Positions 1-8,463 of a stretch of 64,000 nucleotides of DNA are shown in pieces. Positions within the stretch are counted from its first letter, which is position 1. Each line of letters starts with the position of its first letter. The translations under genes and the position numbers were made by a program. A model generated the notes under the pieces. The model made no database searches. It worked only from the letters and a program-made list of their open reading frames with translations, and was not told where the DNA came from. The DNA is from Hyphomonas pacifica (GTDB taxonomy: Bacteria > Pseudomonadota > Alphaproteobacteria > Caulobacterales > Hyphomonadaceae), in contig NZ_AWFA01000012.1 of the NCBI RefSeq assembly GCF_000682675.1, positions 62,001-126,000 on the forward strand. Reading direction: 5' to 3'.

Positions 1-202
1 CGGTGGTGAAATCCAGCTGACGGATGCCATGGCGCGTCAGATGGAAAGCCAGGATTTCTATGCGTATGAGTTTGACGGCAAGGAATATGATTGCGGCTCA
101 AAAGCCGGTTATTTCGAAGCCGTGCTTGCCCACGCACTGGACAATGAAGAGATTGCCGAGGATGCCAAGGCGCTTGTGAAGCAATATGCGGGTGAACTGT
201 AG
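1..202 (+). CDS. galU: UTP-glucose-1-phosphate uridylyltransferase, C-terminal fragment
   Basis: Only the last 66 codons are inside the window; the frame is open from base 2 and stops with TAG at 200-202. The segment begins with GGEIQLTDAMAR and continues with a YDCGSKAGYFEAVLAHAL stretch, both typical of the C-terminal half of bacterial GalU. GalU makes UDP-glucose from UTP and glucose-1-phosphate in the cytoplasm, a precursor for LPS core and exopolysaccharide. The stop is followed by 46 bases and then the dehydratase gene on the same strand. Assignment rests on these family motifs, since the nucleotide-binding N-terminus is out of view. Confidence 0.88.
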   Translation, partial: GGEIQLTDAMARQMESQDFYAYEFDGKEYDCGSKAGYFEAVLAHALDNEEIAEDAKALVKQYAGEL

Positions 203-248
203 CATAACGCCGCTTTTCATGACTTCGGAATGTGGCTAATCCGGCTAC

Positions 249-1238
249 ATGACCGAACGTAACCTTCCCGACTTCAATGACGTCGTCGCGGCGGAATCCC
301 GCGTGCGGGGTGTTGTCCGCGAAACCCCTGTTCTGAGCCATCCTGTATTGGATGAGCGGGCAGGGGCTACTGTTCTGGTAAAGGCTGAATGCCTGCAGGT
401 GACAGGCAGCTTCAAGATACGCGGCGCCATGAACCGGCTTTCGCAGATACCTGATAGTCAGCGAACGGCAGGTGTGGTCGCGTTTTCTTCAGGTAACCAT
501 GCCCAAGGCATTGCCCGTGCGGCAAGGCTGCTCGGGATGCCTGCACTGATCGTGATGCCGGAAGATGCCCCACAGATTAAGGTTGATGGTGTCAAGGCTG
601 ATGGCGGTGAGGTCCATCTGTATGATCGCAACGCGGAAAGCCGGGAGGAAATCTCCGCACGTATTGCAGCCGAGCGCGGCGCGGTACTGGTGCCAAGTTA
701 TGATGATCCGGATATTATAGCCGGGCAGGGCACGGCAGGCATGGAATTCGCGCGCCAGGCGGCAGCCTTTGGCGGGCCACTGGATCATCTGGTCTGTTGT
801 GCGGGTGGAGGCGGGCTGACGAGTGGTATTGCGCTTGCCATGGAAGGCCTGTCTCCAAACACCTCCATCTGGACGGCTGAGCCTGAGGGCCACGACGACT
901 GGGCGCGGTCTCTGGCGAGTGGAGAGCTTTGTCGCAATGCGCCTGGCACGCGCTCTATTTGCGATGCGATCCTGACGCCTTCGCCGGGGGAGAAATATAC
1001 TTTCGCGCTTGGTAAGCGCCTGTTCGCAGGCGGTATGGTTGTTTCTGACGATGAGGTGCGCGAGGCCATGCGTCTGGCCTTCCGCTATTTGAAGATCGTG
1101 GTTGAACCCGGTGGCGCGGCGGCTCTGGCGGCTGTCTTGCGCGGTGTTCCTGAAGGAATGAAGGGCAAACGTATAGGTGTTATGGCAACGGGCGGCAATG
1201 TCGATCCAGAAACCTATGCGGGTATAATTTCTCCTTGA
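249..1238 (+). CDS. PLP-dependent threonine/serine dehydratase
   Basis: A 329-residue fold-type II PLP enzyme. Lys56 lies in SFKIRGA and is the expected Schiff-base lysine. SGNHAQG follows about 25 residues later, and a glycine-rich phosphate-binding loop (CCAGGGGLTSG) lies in the middle. There is no C-terminal ACT regulatory domain, so it resembles the short catabolic threonine ammonia-lyase or serine racemase group rather than long biosynthetic IlvA. Expected chemistry is deamination of threonine or serine to the 2-oxo acid; sequence alone does not separate dehydratase from racemase. It sits between galU and the pilus operon with no obvious functional link. The ATG at 249 has only a weak ribosome binding site. 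Confidence 0.85.
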   Translation: MTERNLPDFNDVVAAESRVRGVVRETPVLSHPVLDERAGATVLVKAECLQVTGSFKIRGAMNRLSQIPDSQRTAGVVAFSSGNHAQGIARAARLLGMPALIVMPEDAPQIKVDGVKADGGEVHLYDRNAESREEISARIAAERGAVLVPSYDDPDIIAGQGTAGMEFARQAAAFGGPLDHLVCCAGGGGLTSGIALAMEGLSPNTSIWTAEPEGHDDWARSLASGELCRNAPGTRSICDAILTPSPGEKYTFALGKRLFAGGMVVSDDEVREAMRLAFRYLKIVVEPGGAAALAAVLRGVPEGMKGKRIGVMATGGNVDPETYAGIISP

Positions 1239-1335
1239 GGTGTATGCTCTATTGTCCAATCCAGGTTAACCCTGTGGTCTTAGACGTTTCGCTATGGTTA
1301 ACGCGCCGTTCTGCAAGCGGCGCAGATTTGCCTGT

Positions 1336-1352
1336 AGGTCTTCAAGAGACCT
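1336..1352. promoter_or_regulatory. Inverted repeat in the leader of the pilus operon
   Basis: A perfect 6-bp inverted repeat (AGGTCT, 5-base loop TCAAG, AGACCT) lies 66 bases upstream of cpaB in the 179-base gap after the dehydratase gene. No T-tract follows, so it does not look like an intrinsic terminator. It may be an operator or leader hairpin; the role is a guess. Confidence 0.3.
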
Positions 1353-1387
1353 TATAGGCTTCTGATTCATGATGAATGCTGATGAGA

Positions 1388-1400
1388 GCGCATAATGCGC
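1388..1400. promoter_or_regulatory. Palindrome just upstream of cpaB
   Basis: GCGCAT-A-ATGCGC is a perfect 13-base palindrome ending 17 bases before the cpaB ATG. It could be an operator or a hairpin overlapping the ribosome binding region. Function is not established. Confidence 0.3.
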
Positions 1401-1417
1401 AGTAGAGGGCATTCAGA

Positions 1418-2305
1418 ATGAAAGTGACTCCGCTTTTAAGTCTCGGACTGTCTGCCGTGCTGGGGATCGGTGCAGTCCTTCTGGGGCGGTATTATATGAC
1501 CGCTGACAATAATGACGCCGACGCGCAGCCGCAAATGGCTGCCGTCGAGATGGCAAGTGTGCTGGTTGCTGCTTCTGCAATTGAGCCGGGTGAGGAAGTG
1601 ACGAGTGCGCAGGTGCGTAGCGTCGAGTGGCCAACCAACGCTTTGCCGGAAGGTGTTTTGCGAGGCGCCGCAGATCTGGAAACCGTCCGTTATGCGCGAG
1701 GGCTGATCCTGCCGGGTGAGCCGATCATGGCAGCCAAGCTGGATGAGGCGAGCAACCTTCTCACGCTGGCCGCAGCCATAGAGCCGGGCATGCGTGCCGT
1801 AGCAATCACGGTACGGAGTGACACGGGCGTTGCCGGGTTTGTGCTACCGGGAGACCGCGTCGACGTGAACGAGTTTATTGAAAAAGAGCCTGGTAATACG
1901 GCCACTTATCAGGATGGCGATCAGGTGCGTGTTTCAGGCAAGATGATCGCGCGGCCTGTGCTGCGCAATGTCAAAGTGCTGGCTATAGACCAGACATTTG
2001 AGTCCAACATGGAAGGGGCTTTCCCATCCAACACTGTGACGCTGGAAGTCACACCCGAAGGCGCGCTCGCCCTGGGTGCAGCCGGTACGCAGGGCGCTTT
2101 GGGCCTGGCGCTGATCGGCCGTGCGGAAGAGGCGGATGTCGTGTCAGTGGTGAAGGCCGAGCCCAGGAAGACCATTGTGCGACGCAGCCCCAGCCGGTCC
2201 GTTACGCCGCGTACGACCAATGTTCGCGTCATTAATGGTGACAAGGAAACCCAGGTCGATGCGCCGGTTTCCAAGCCCAAAACCCTGACAGAGGAGGCGA
2301 GCTGA
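1418..2305 (+). CDS. cpaB: Flp pilus assembly protein CpaB (RcpC)
   Basis: A 295-residue protein of the CpaB/RcpC family, an inner-membrane or periplasmic component of Tad (type IVc) pilus secretion. Residues 7-30 are hydrophobic (signal anchor). A SAF-type domain follows, with VLVAASAIEPGEEVTSAQV at about 49-68, then the RcpC domain with AVAITVRSDTGVAGFVLPGDRVDV. The C-terminal 50 residues are basic and low in complexity. It opens an operon running to tadC; its TGA shares a base with the cpaC ATG, so translation is likely coupled. Two small inverted repeats lie in its leader. Confidence 0.93.
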   Translation: MKVTPLLSLGLSAVLGIGAVLLGRYYMTADNNDADAQPQMAAVEMASVLVAASAIEPGEEVTSAQVRSVEWPTNALPEGVLRGAADLETVRYARGLILPGEPIMAAKLDEASNLLTLAAAIEPGMRAVAITVRSDTGVAGFVLPGDRVDVNEFIEKEPGNTATYQDGDQVRVSGKMIARPVLRNVKVLAIDQTFESNMEGAFPSNTVTLEVTPEGALALGAAGTQGALGLALIGRAEEADVVSVVKAEPRKTIVRRSPSRSVTPRTTNVRVINGDKETQVDAPVSKPKTLTEEAS

Positions 2306-3594
2306 TGACTGGTCTGATCCGTATCGCTGCCTGTGCAGTATCCTGCGCAAGCCTGAGTTTGCCATCCTTTGCCTGGATAGAACGCACCTCCGCCCCAGAA
2401 GCGCAGGTGCTGGTGCTGGAAAAGGGACGCTCTACCGTTATTGAGGCAGATGAGGCGTTTGCCACTTTGGTGGTGGCAGATCCCGAAATTGCTGAAGCCA
2501 TGGCGACTTCCAACCGTTCTTTCTTTCTGCGCGGCAAGGTGCCGGGGTCTACAACGGTCCTGATTTATAATGGCGATGGCGAGATTTCCGAACTGATCGA
2601 CGTCGAGGTTGAGCTCAGTCTAGACGAACTTCGTAATGACCTTGGCAATCTTTTGCCCGGTGAAGATATATCCGTATACCCTGTTCATGATGGCGTGTTT
2701 CTGGACGGAAAGCTGACCACAGCTGCCGCAGCCGAGATGGCGGTGCAGCTGGCTGAGCGATATGTGCCGGGAGGTGTCGCCAATGGGCTGTCAGTCGGTC
2801 AGAGCCAGCAGGTGCTTCTGGAAGTGCGCTTTCTGGAAGCCAGTCGTACAGCGGTGAAGGAAATCGGCTTTGGCAACACAATTGATGCCAGAGATGTCTA
2901 TTCGTCCACAGATCCGGGGACAATTTCAGGCCTTGCTTCCAAGACGGTCGCGCTGTTCACGAATGTGGGAGGTGAAAACATTGATGTTCAGCTGCGCGCG
3001 CTTGAGGAAAAAGGCATAGTTCGTACACTGGCAGAGCCAAATCTGGTGGCGCTTTCCGGAGATACAGCCAGCTTCCTGGCAGGGGGCGAATTCCCTATTC
3101 CGGTCGCGAACAATAATGGCGAGATCACCATAGAGTTCAAAAAATTCGGTGTCAGCCTGGACTTTACCCCCACAGTGCTGGGGGACGGGCTGGTGAATTT
3201 GCGCGTAAGGCCGGAAGTGTCGCAACTGGACCGGTCTAACGGCATCCGCGCATCCAGCATCGAAATCCCCGGTATTTCTGTGCGCCGTGCCGACACAACG
3301 GTCGAGCTGCATGACGGGCAGGCCTTCGCCATCGCAGGATTATTGCAGAATGACTATTCCAATGATGTGCGGCAGACGCCCTGGCTGGGCAATGTGCCCG
3401 TGCTGGGCGCGCTGTTTTCTTCAAAGCGCTACCAGCGCAATGAGAGCGAACTGGTGATCATCATTATCCCGCGCATGGTGCAGCCAGCAGCGCATCCGGA
3501 ACTGCTCTCCAATCCTCTGCAAGCCTTCGCAGAGCCGAGCGATTCCGAATTGTTCCTGCTGAACAAGACAACCATACCGCCGGTCGTGAACTGA
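2305..3594 (+). CDS. cpaC: Outer-membrane secretin CpaC (RcpA)
   Basis: A 429-residue secretin forming the outer-membrane channel of the Tad pilus. It has an N-terminal signal peptide (about 1-23), a pilus-assembly N domain and BON-like segment (about 30-165), and a C-terminal secretin domain. Secretin motifs include VRTLAEPNLVALSGDTASFL and GGEFPIPV, and near the end LPVLGALFSSKRYQRNESELV-type sequence (here NVPVLGALFSSKRYQ). A GAGGAGG ribosome binding site lies in the end of cpaB, and the start overlaps the cpaB stop as TGATG. It would pair with the short CpaD-like lipoprotein encoded next. Confidence 0.94.
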   Translation: MTGLIRIAACAVSCASLSLPSFAWIERTSAPEAQVLVLEKGRSTVIEADEAFATLVVADPEIAEAMATSNRSFFLRGKVPGSTTVLIYNGDGEISELIDVEVELSLDELRNDLGNLLPGEDISVYPVHDGVFLDGKLTTAAAAEMAVQLAERYVPGGVANGLSVGQSQQVLLEVRFLEASRTAVKEIGFGNTIDARDVYSSTDPGTISGLASKTVALFTNVGGENIDVQLRALEEKGIVRTLAEPNLVALSGDTASFLAGGEFPIPVANNNGEITIEFKKFGVSLDFTPTVLGDGLVNLRVRPEVSQLDRSNGIRASSIEIPGISVRRADTTVELHDGQAFAIAGLLQNDYSNDVRQTPWLGNVPVLGALFSSKRYQRNESELVIIIIPRMVQPAAHPELLSNPLQAFAEPSDSELFLLNKTTIPPVVN

Positions 3595-3604
3595 GGATCG
3601 AGAG

Positions 3605-3874
3605 ATGAAAACCGTATCAAGAGCTTTGGGGCTAATCGCTGTCATCTGCCTGCCTGCCGCCTGCACCACGCAGGAGCAGCAGGAAGGCTATATTTTGGGT
3701 CAGGCGACCGCTGACAATATCGCCATACAGGCCGTTCGCGATGTTGTCCTGCCAAATTCAAAGGCCGTTGAAACCACATCCGGTGTTCGCGCCGCGCAAG
3801 CGGTAAAGGCGCTGAATGAAGGCAAGACGAAAGAACTTCGCCAGGCCTCGGCCAACGCCACGGGGGGCAGCTGA
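3605..3874 (+). CDS. Miniature CpaD-like pilus lipoprotein
   Basis: An 89-residue protein in the position normally held by cpaD, between the secretin and cpaE genes. Residues 1-20 form a lipoprotein signal with lipobox LPAAC, so Cys20 should be lipidated. The mature part is only about 70 residues. It contains ATADNIAIQAVRDVVLPN followed by RAAQAVKALNEGKT, which resembles the C-terminal third of CpaD (a conserved Ala-x-x-Asn block, a D-[LV]-V-x-P block, then a short Lys/Arg-Gly tail helix). Standard CpaD proteins are about 200 residues or more. I infer a signal peptide joined directly to the CpaD C-terminal segment. The stop overlaps the cpaE ATG (ATGA), so it is expressed with the operon. It could also be an unrelated small lipoprotein. 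Confidence 0.6.
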   Translation: MKTVSRALGLIAVICLPAACTTQEQQEGYILGQATADNIAIQAVRDVVLPNSKAVETTSGVRAAQAVKALNEGKTKELRQASANATGGS

Positions 3875-5088
3875 TGTCATCGGCTGCAAGAAAACTGGAT
3901 GGTGAAGGCAGGTCTGCACCCCTGCGTCAGATACCGGCAATTGCTGCCCTTGCGGGCCCAGCCTGTATGGCGCAGCTGCGCACGGTATGCCGCGATGTGA
4001 TTGACCTGTCGCAGATGGATCCCGCCAAGGCCGTGCAGGCATATGGCGGTGCGCTCTTGCTGCTGGAACATGGCGTTCCCGGTGTAGAGCAGATCGTGCT
4101 GGGCCTCGCGATGGAGAAACCGGACACCGCCGTGCTTATGGTTTCCGATAATCTGCCAGTACATATTGTTCGGGCCCTGATGAAGCTGGGCGCGTCAGAT
4201 ATTCTTCCGGTTTCCGCCCAAGCCTCAGACATTGTCGAGGCGGTCGAGAGACTTAAAGAAAGCGTAGAGGCCGTAGAGCGCGGTGGGGATGAGCGATCCT
4301 CTGCCGTCTGCTGGGCTTTTCGCGGCGCGGTCGGGGGCGCAGGCGTTACCACAATGGCGATCGAAAGTGCGTTTGCTATTGCCGAGAAAGTGCGCGGTGC
4401 AAAAGTCTGTCTTGTCGATCTGAACCTTGCAGATGGCATGACGAGTTCATTTCTGGAGGCTGTACCGAAACTGGACCTGCCTGCGTTGTCGGCCGCGCCA
4501 GAGCGTCTGGATGCGCGCCTGCTTGCCGCGTGGTGCTATCAGCATCCCGATGGCGTGTCCGTTATCACGGCGCCGCGTAACCCAGATGCCGATGAACTTG
4601 GAACTGAAGCGGCCATACTGCGCCTGCTGGATGTGGCTTGCGCTGAGTTTCAATATGTCCTGGTAGACATGCCGCGCCACATGATGCCCTGGACCAAGCC
4701 GGTTATGGGGGCCGTCGATGAGGCCGTTATAATCAGTGAGCTGACGGTACCCAGCCTTCATGCCGCGGCTGACATGGCGCGAGATGTGGACATTCTGCGC
4801 GGTGATGCCGGCAAGGCCAAGCTGGTTCTGAACCGGATGTTTCCGAAAAAGCGCTTCCGTGCGGAGTTTGCAGTCGACAAGGCTGAAAAAGCCATCGACC
4901 GGAAGATCGATGCGACGATTACGTCTGACTGGGACGCCGCCCGCACAGCTGTCAATCTGGGCAAACCCATTGCGGATGTGAAGCCTAAGAGCGCCCTGGT
5001 CGCCGATGTGGCGAGATTTGTGGATTTCCTGTTGCCTGAGGGCGTGGCGGCAGAGGCGAGCACAATAGGCAAAAGGCGCGCAAAATGA
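3874..5088 (+). CDS. cpaE: Pilus localisation ATPase-like protein CpaE (TadZ)
   Basis: A 404-residue MinD/ParA-like protein that in Caulobacter directs the Tad machinery to the pole. Residues about 30-130 look like the atypical receiver domain of CpaE. The P-loop-like region is GAVGGAGVTT at 151-160; it lacks both lysines of the deviant Walker A motif (KGGxGK). CLVDLNLADGMTSSFLE follows as the switch region. The start overlaps the CpaD-like stop and its own stop overlaps cpaF (ATGA at 5085). Loss of the lysines is seen in some TadZ proteins, so weak or no ATP hydrolysis is plausible but unproven. Confidence 0.92.
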   Translation: MSSAARKLDGEGRSAPLRQIPAIAALAGPACMAQLRTVCRDVIDLSQMDPAKAVQAYGGALLLLEHGVPGVEQIVLGLAMEKPDTAVLMVSDNLPVHIVRALMKLGASDILPVSAQASDIVEAVERLKESVEAVERGGDERSSAVCWAFRGAVGGAGVTTMAIESAFAIAEKVRGAKVCLVDLNLADGMTSSFLEAVPKLDLPALSAAPERLDARLLAAWCYQHPDGVSVITAPRNPDADELGTEAAILRLLDVACAEFQYVLVDMPRHMMPWTKPVMGAVDEAVIISELTVPSLHAAADMARDVDILRGDAGKAKLVLNRMFPKKRFRAEFAVDKAEKAIDRKIDATITSDWDAARTAVNLGKPIADVKPKSALVADVARFVDFLLPEGVAAEASTIGKRRAK

Positions 5089-6485
5089 GCCGATTTGGAT
5101 TCTCTGGCGGAGGTAGCAAACCTCAGGAGCCTGCCTCCCAAACGCTGCAAGTTACACCGGTTGCTTCGCCTAAACCTGTTCAGCCTGTGCCTGTTCCGTC
5201 AAATGACACGAAGGGCTTTGACCAGCTGGATGCGAAACTGCGTATCCATGCCAAGCTGATTGATGAACTGGATCTGTCTGCGCTGGACAAGCTGGATGAT
5301 GAGACCATGCGCCGACGCGTCCGCGCAATTGTGTCAGAGATCATCAAGAAGGAAGACATGGCCATGTCTGCTGCGGAGGAGACCAGCTTTGCCGATGCCG
5401 TGATGGACGAGATGACAGGGCTTGGGCCAATCGAACCTCTGCTCAAGGACGATTCCATCGCGGATATCCTGATCAATGGCTGCAATCAGGTATATGTCGA
5501 GCGCCATGGCAAGCTGCAGATCGCGCCCGTGCGCTTTGCGGACAATGACCATTTGCTGCGCATTGTGCAGCGGATTGTCTCTGCCGTGGGGCGGCGCGTG
5601 GATGAAAGCCAGCCGCTGGTCGATGCGCGTCTTCTGGATGGCAGCCGTGTTAATGCTGCAGTGTCTCCCATCGCTATTGATGGTCCGTTGGTTTCCATTC
5701 GGAAGTTCTCGAAATCTCCGCTGACCATGGAAAAACTGGTGGGTTTCGGTGCCATTCCGCAGCCTGTTGCAGACTTCATTCTGGGCGCTGTGAAGTGCCG
5801 CGCCTCAACGGTGATATCTGGCGGTACAGGCTCCGGCAAGACGACACTGCTGAATGCGCTATCTTCCGCGATCAGTCCGGATGAGCGTCTTATCACAATT
5901 GAAGATGCCGCTGAGCTTCAATTGCAACAGCCCCATGTCGCGCGCATGGAAACCCGTCCGCCGAATATTGAGGGTAAGGGCGAGATTCGCCAGAGGGAAC
6001 TGGTCAAGAACGCGCTGCGGATGCGTCCTGACCGGGTGATCCTGGGCGAGGTGCGCTCTGAAGAAGCGTTCGACATGCTTCAGGCCATGAATACGGGCCA
6101 TGAAGGTTCCATGGCCACGATCCACGCCAACAATCCGCGCGACGCGCTGACGCGCCTGGAGCAGATGGTGATGATGGGGGGAATGAAAATTTCTGAAGAG
6201 GCCATCCGTGGTCAGATAGCCTCTGCCGTAAACTTCATCGTTCAGGCGACACGCCTGTCGGATGGGTCGCGAAAAGTCGTGTCCATTGCTGAGATTACCG
6301 GTATGGAAGGCGCTGTTGTGCAGATGCAGGAGATCTTCCGGTTTGAGCGCACCGGTACCACCGATGACGGCAAGGTGCTCGGCCATTTCGCCGCGACCGG
6401 ACTTCGCCCGCAATTCCTGGATGAGATGGAACGCCGCGGCGTTCACCTGCCGCCAGGTCTGTTTGATCCTTCAACCCGTTTCTAA
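5085..6485 (+). CDS. cpaF: Tad pilus secretion ATPase CpaF (TadA)
   Basis: A 466-residue type II/IV secretion ATPase that powers Tad pilus assembly at the inner membrane. The N-terminal 45 residues are Pro-rich and variable, and an N-terminal domain runs to about residue 200. The ATPase core has Walker [10 protein letters not shown] at 246-254, [17 protein letters not shown], a Walker-B-like [16 protein letters not shown], and the His-box [16 protein letters not shown]. The gene is translationally coupled to cpaE by a 4-base overlap and followed 12 bases later by tadB. Confidence 0.97.
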   Translation: MSRFGFSGGGSKPQEPASQTLQVTPVASPKPVQPVPVPSNDTKGFDQLDAKLRIHAKLIDELDLSALDKLDDETMRRRVRAIVSEIIKKEDMAMSAAEETSFADAVMDEMTGLGPIEPLLKDDSIADILINGCNQVYVERHGKLQIAPVRFADNDHLLRIVQRIVSAVGRRVDESQPLVDARLLDGSRVNAAVSPIAIDGPLVSIRKFSKSPLTMEKLVGFGAIPQPVADFILGAVKCRASTVISGGTGSGKTTLLNALSSAISPDERLITIEDAAELQLQQPHVARMETRPPNIEGKGEIRQRELVKNALRMRPDRVILGEVRSEEAFDMLQAMNTGHEGSMATIHANNPRDALTRLEQMVMMGGMKISEEAIRGQIASAVNFIVQATRLSDGSRKVVSIAEITGMEGAVVQMQEIFRFERTGTTDDGKVLGHFAATGLRPQFLDEMERRGVHLPPGLFDPSTRF

Positions 6486-6497
6486 GGCCCCACCAAC

Positions 6498-7481
6498 GTG
6501 CCCTCACTGCCTGATCTATCAAATATCAGCATGGTTCTGGTGATCCCTGCCGTCATGGCAGCAGGGGCAATTTTTCTTGCGATCCAGTCGGTGGTGGGGC
6601 TTGTCACGAATGCACAGACACACCGCATCGTGAACCGAAGGCTTCAATTCAAGGAACGCTTTGAAACCAGCAATGAGGCCATGATTGAGCTGCGCAAGAG
6701 TCGGGGCCTGGACAAGGATGGCAATCTGTCCATGCCGGTACGGTGGTTCAATCATCTGGCTGTGAGATCCGGTTTGCCCTTTCAGCCCGTGCGTTGGTTC
6801 GGTATGTCTGCTGTTGCAGGCCTCATAGCTGGGTTCGCCTATATGCGGTTTGTGGGCGGATGGCCGATTGCGGTCAGCATAGCCTTGGTCATTTTCATCA
6901 TGGGACCCATCATCGGGCTTAAGTTTGTGGCGGGCACACGCATGAAAAAGCTTTCCCAGCAATTGCCGGATGCGTTGCAGATTGTCTGCCGAAGCCTTGA
7001 GGCAGGCCACCCGGTTGCCACCGCCGTGGCGCTGGTGGCACGCGAAATGCCGGACCCGATCGGCACGGAATTCGGTATGGCAGCGGATGAAGTGTCTTAC
7101 GGTATGTCGCTGACCAATGCCGTACAGCGGATGGCGATCCGGGCAGGGGATCCCGATGTCGAACTTTTCTCGGCAACGGTGCGTCTGCAGGAACGTACAG
7201 GCGGCAATTTGTGTGAACTGTTGAAAGCCAACACCACGACCATCCGTGAACGTCAGACCATGCGCCTTAAAGTGAAGGCGGCTTCTTCAGAAGGACGTGT
7301 CTCTGCCATGATCCTGACAGCCGCGCCTTTTATGGTGATGGGGGCGATCCATGTGATGCGTCCGGAATTCTATGGCGAAGTGATCGACGATCCGCTGATC
7401 AGGATTGTGTTTCCCTTACTGTTCATCTGGATGGGCATTGGAAATCTGGTCATGCGCAAGATGATCAATTTCAAAATGTAG
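6498..7481 (+). CDS. tadB: Tad inner-membrane platform protein TadB
   Basis: A 327-residue membrane protein of the T2SF/TadB family, half of the inner-membrane platform on which CpaF acts. Hydrophobic helices lie near the N-terminus (about 12-35) and around 95-140, followed by a cytoplasmic T2SF domain with LPDALQIVCRSLEAGHPV, and a C-terminal pair of membrane segments (about 270-320). The start is a GTG at 6498 with no clear Shine-Dalgarno; an in-frame ATG at 6531 (residue 12) is an alternative. It lies between cpaF and tadC in the same operon. Confidence 0.94.
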   Translation: MPSLPDLSNISMVLVIPAVMAAGAIFLAIQSVVGLVTNAQTHRIVNRRLQFKERFETSNEAMIELRKSRGLDKDGNLSMPVRWFNHLAVRSGLPFQPVRWFGMSAVAGLIAGFAYMRFVGGWPIAVSIALVIFIMGPIIGLKFVAGTRMKKLSQQLPDALQIVCRSLEAGHPVATAVALVAREMPDPIGTEFGMAADEVSYGMSLTNAVQRMAIRAGDPDVELFSATVRLQERTGGNLCELLKANTTTIRERQTMRLKVKAASSEGRVSAMILTAAPFMVMGAIHVMRPEFYGEVIDDPLIRIVFPLLFIWMGIGNLVMRKMINFKM

Positions 7482-7494
7482 GGGGGAGACGTAG

Positions 7495-8415
7495 ATGAAC
7501 TTTTCTCTCACCACACTCATTCCTATCGTGATGCTGGCGCTAGCGGGATTCCTGGCCTTGCCTGCCATCCTGGCTTTCGTGCGCAGTTGGCGTGCCAAGG
7601 AAGACCTTGAGAGGCGACTTGAGCGCCGGCATTCCCGCCCAAGGGAAGACTCACCTCGCAATGAGAGCCGTATAGGCCGCGCGGTCATAGGCTTAGCAAA
7701 TAAGGCGACCCCCCAGAACGAAGAGGCGGTCAGCGCCGTACGCGGCAAGCTGAACAAGGCAGGGTTTACCGGGCCAAATGCCGTGGCACGTTATTACGTA
7801 GCCCGTCTTATCTGTCTGGGTGTGCCGCCGGTTATTCTGCTGATTGCGCTGCCATACATGAAACTCTCCAGCATGATGATCCTGATGATCAGCATTGGTC
7901 TGGTGATTATCGGCCTGTTGGCGCCGGACTTTTACCTCAACAAAAAGGCAAAGCAGCGCGAACAAATGTGCTCGACCGGGTTTCCGGACATGATGGATCT
8001 GATGGTGGCGTGCGTTGAGGCCGGGCTCAGCCTAGATGCCGCCGTGCAGCGGGTTGGGGAAGAGCTGGAAACGCGCCATCCCATCATTGCGGGCTACATG
8101 CGCACATTGTCTCTGGAACTAAGGGCGGGCAAAGCACGTAAGAATGCGTGGCGTGCATTTGCGGACCGGATGGCTATTGAGGAGGCTGGATCACTGGCCA
8201 CAATGCTGCGCCAAGCAGAAGAGATGGGGACAAGCCTGGGGCAAACCTTGCGAATATTTTCGGCCGATATGCGTCAACGCCGCATCCTTCTTGCGGAGGA
8301 AAAAGCTATGGCGTTGCCCGCGAAAATGACCCTGCCACTGATTTTCTTTGTGTTTCCTGTACTTCTGGGCGTGTTGACCCTGCCTGCCGTCGTGAAGATA
8401 CAAGGCATGTTTTAG
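7495..8415 (+). CDS. tadC: Tad inner-membrane platform protein TadC
   Basis: A 306-residue T2SF-family membrane protein, the partner of TadB. A first membrane segment lies at about 5-27, a basic cytoplasmic stretch at 30-70, two helices at about 100-145, the T2SF domain with GFPDMMDLMVACVEAGLSLD, and a final membrane helix at about 280-303. A strong GGGGGGA ribosome binding site (about 7481-7488) precedes the ATG. This is the last recognisable pilus gene; accA begins 48 bases further on, so tadD, TadE/F/G-type genes, pilin and prepilin peptidase must be elsewhere. Confidence 0.94.
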   Translation: MNFSLTTLIPIVMLALAGFLALPAILAFVRSWRAKEDLERRLERRHSRPREDSPRNESRIGRAVIGLANKATPQNEEAVSAVRGKLNKAGFTGPNAVARYYVARLICLGVPPVILLIALPYMKLSSMMILMISIGLVIIGLLAPDFYLNKKAKQREQMCSTGFPDMMDLMVACVEAGLSLDAAVQRVGEELETRHPIIAGYMRTLSLELRAGKARKNAWRAFADRMAIEEAGSLATMLRQAEEMGTSLGQTLRIFSADMRQRRILLAEEKAMALPAKMTLPLIFFVFPVLLGVLTLPAVVKIQGMF

Positions 8416-8429
8416 TGAAATCCTCGCTA

Positions 8430-8439
8430 GGCGAGTCAG
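8430..8439. repeat. 10-bp inverted repeat copy, left of accA
   Basis: GGCGAGTCAG here is the exact reverse complement of CTGACTCGCC at 10401-10410, right of thiL. In both copies a CTCGC-type half-site sits next to it, so each can form a small CTCGC/GCGAG hairpin without a T-tract. The match is short and may be chance. Confidence 0.25.
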
Positions 8440-8463
8440 TCTGGCATTGCTAACTATAGCCGC

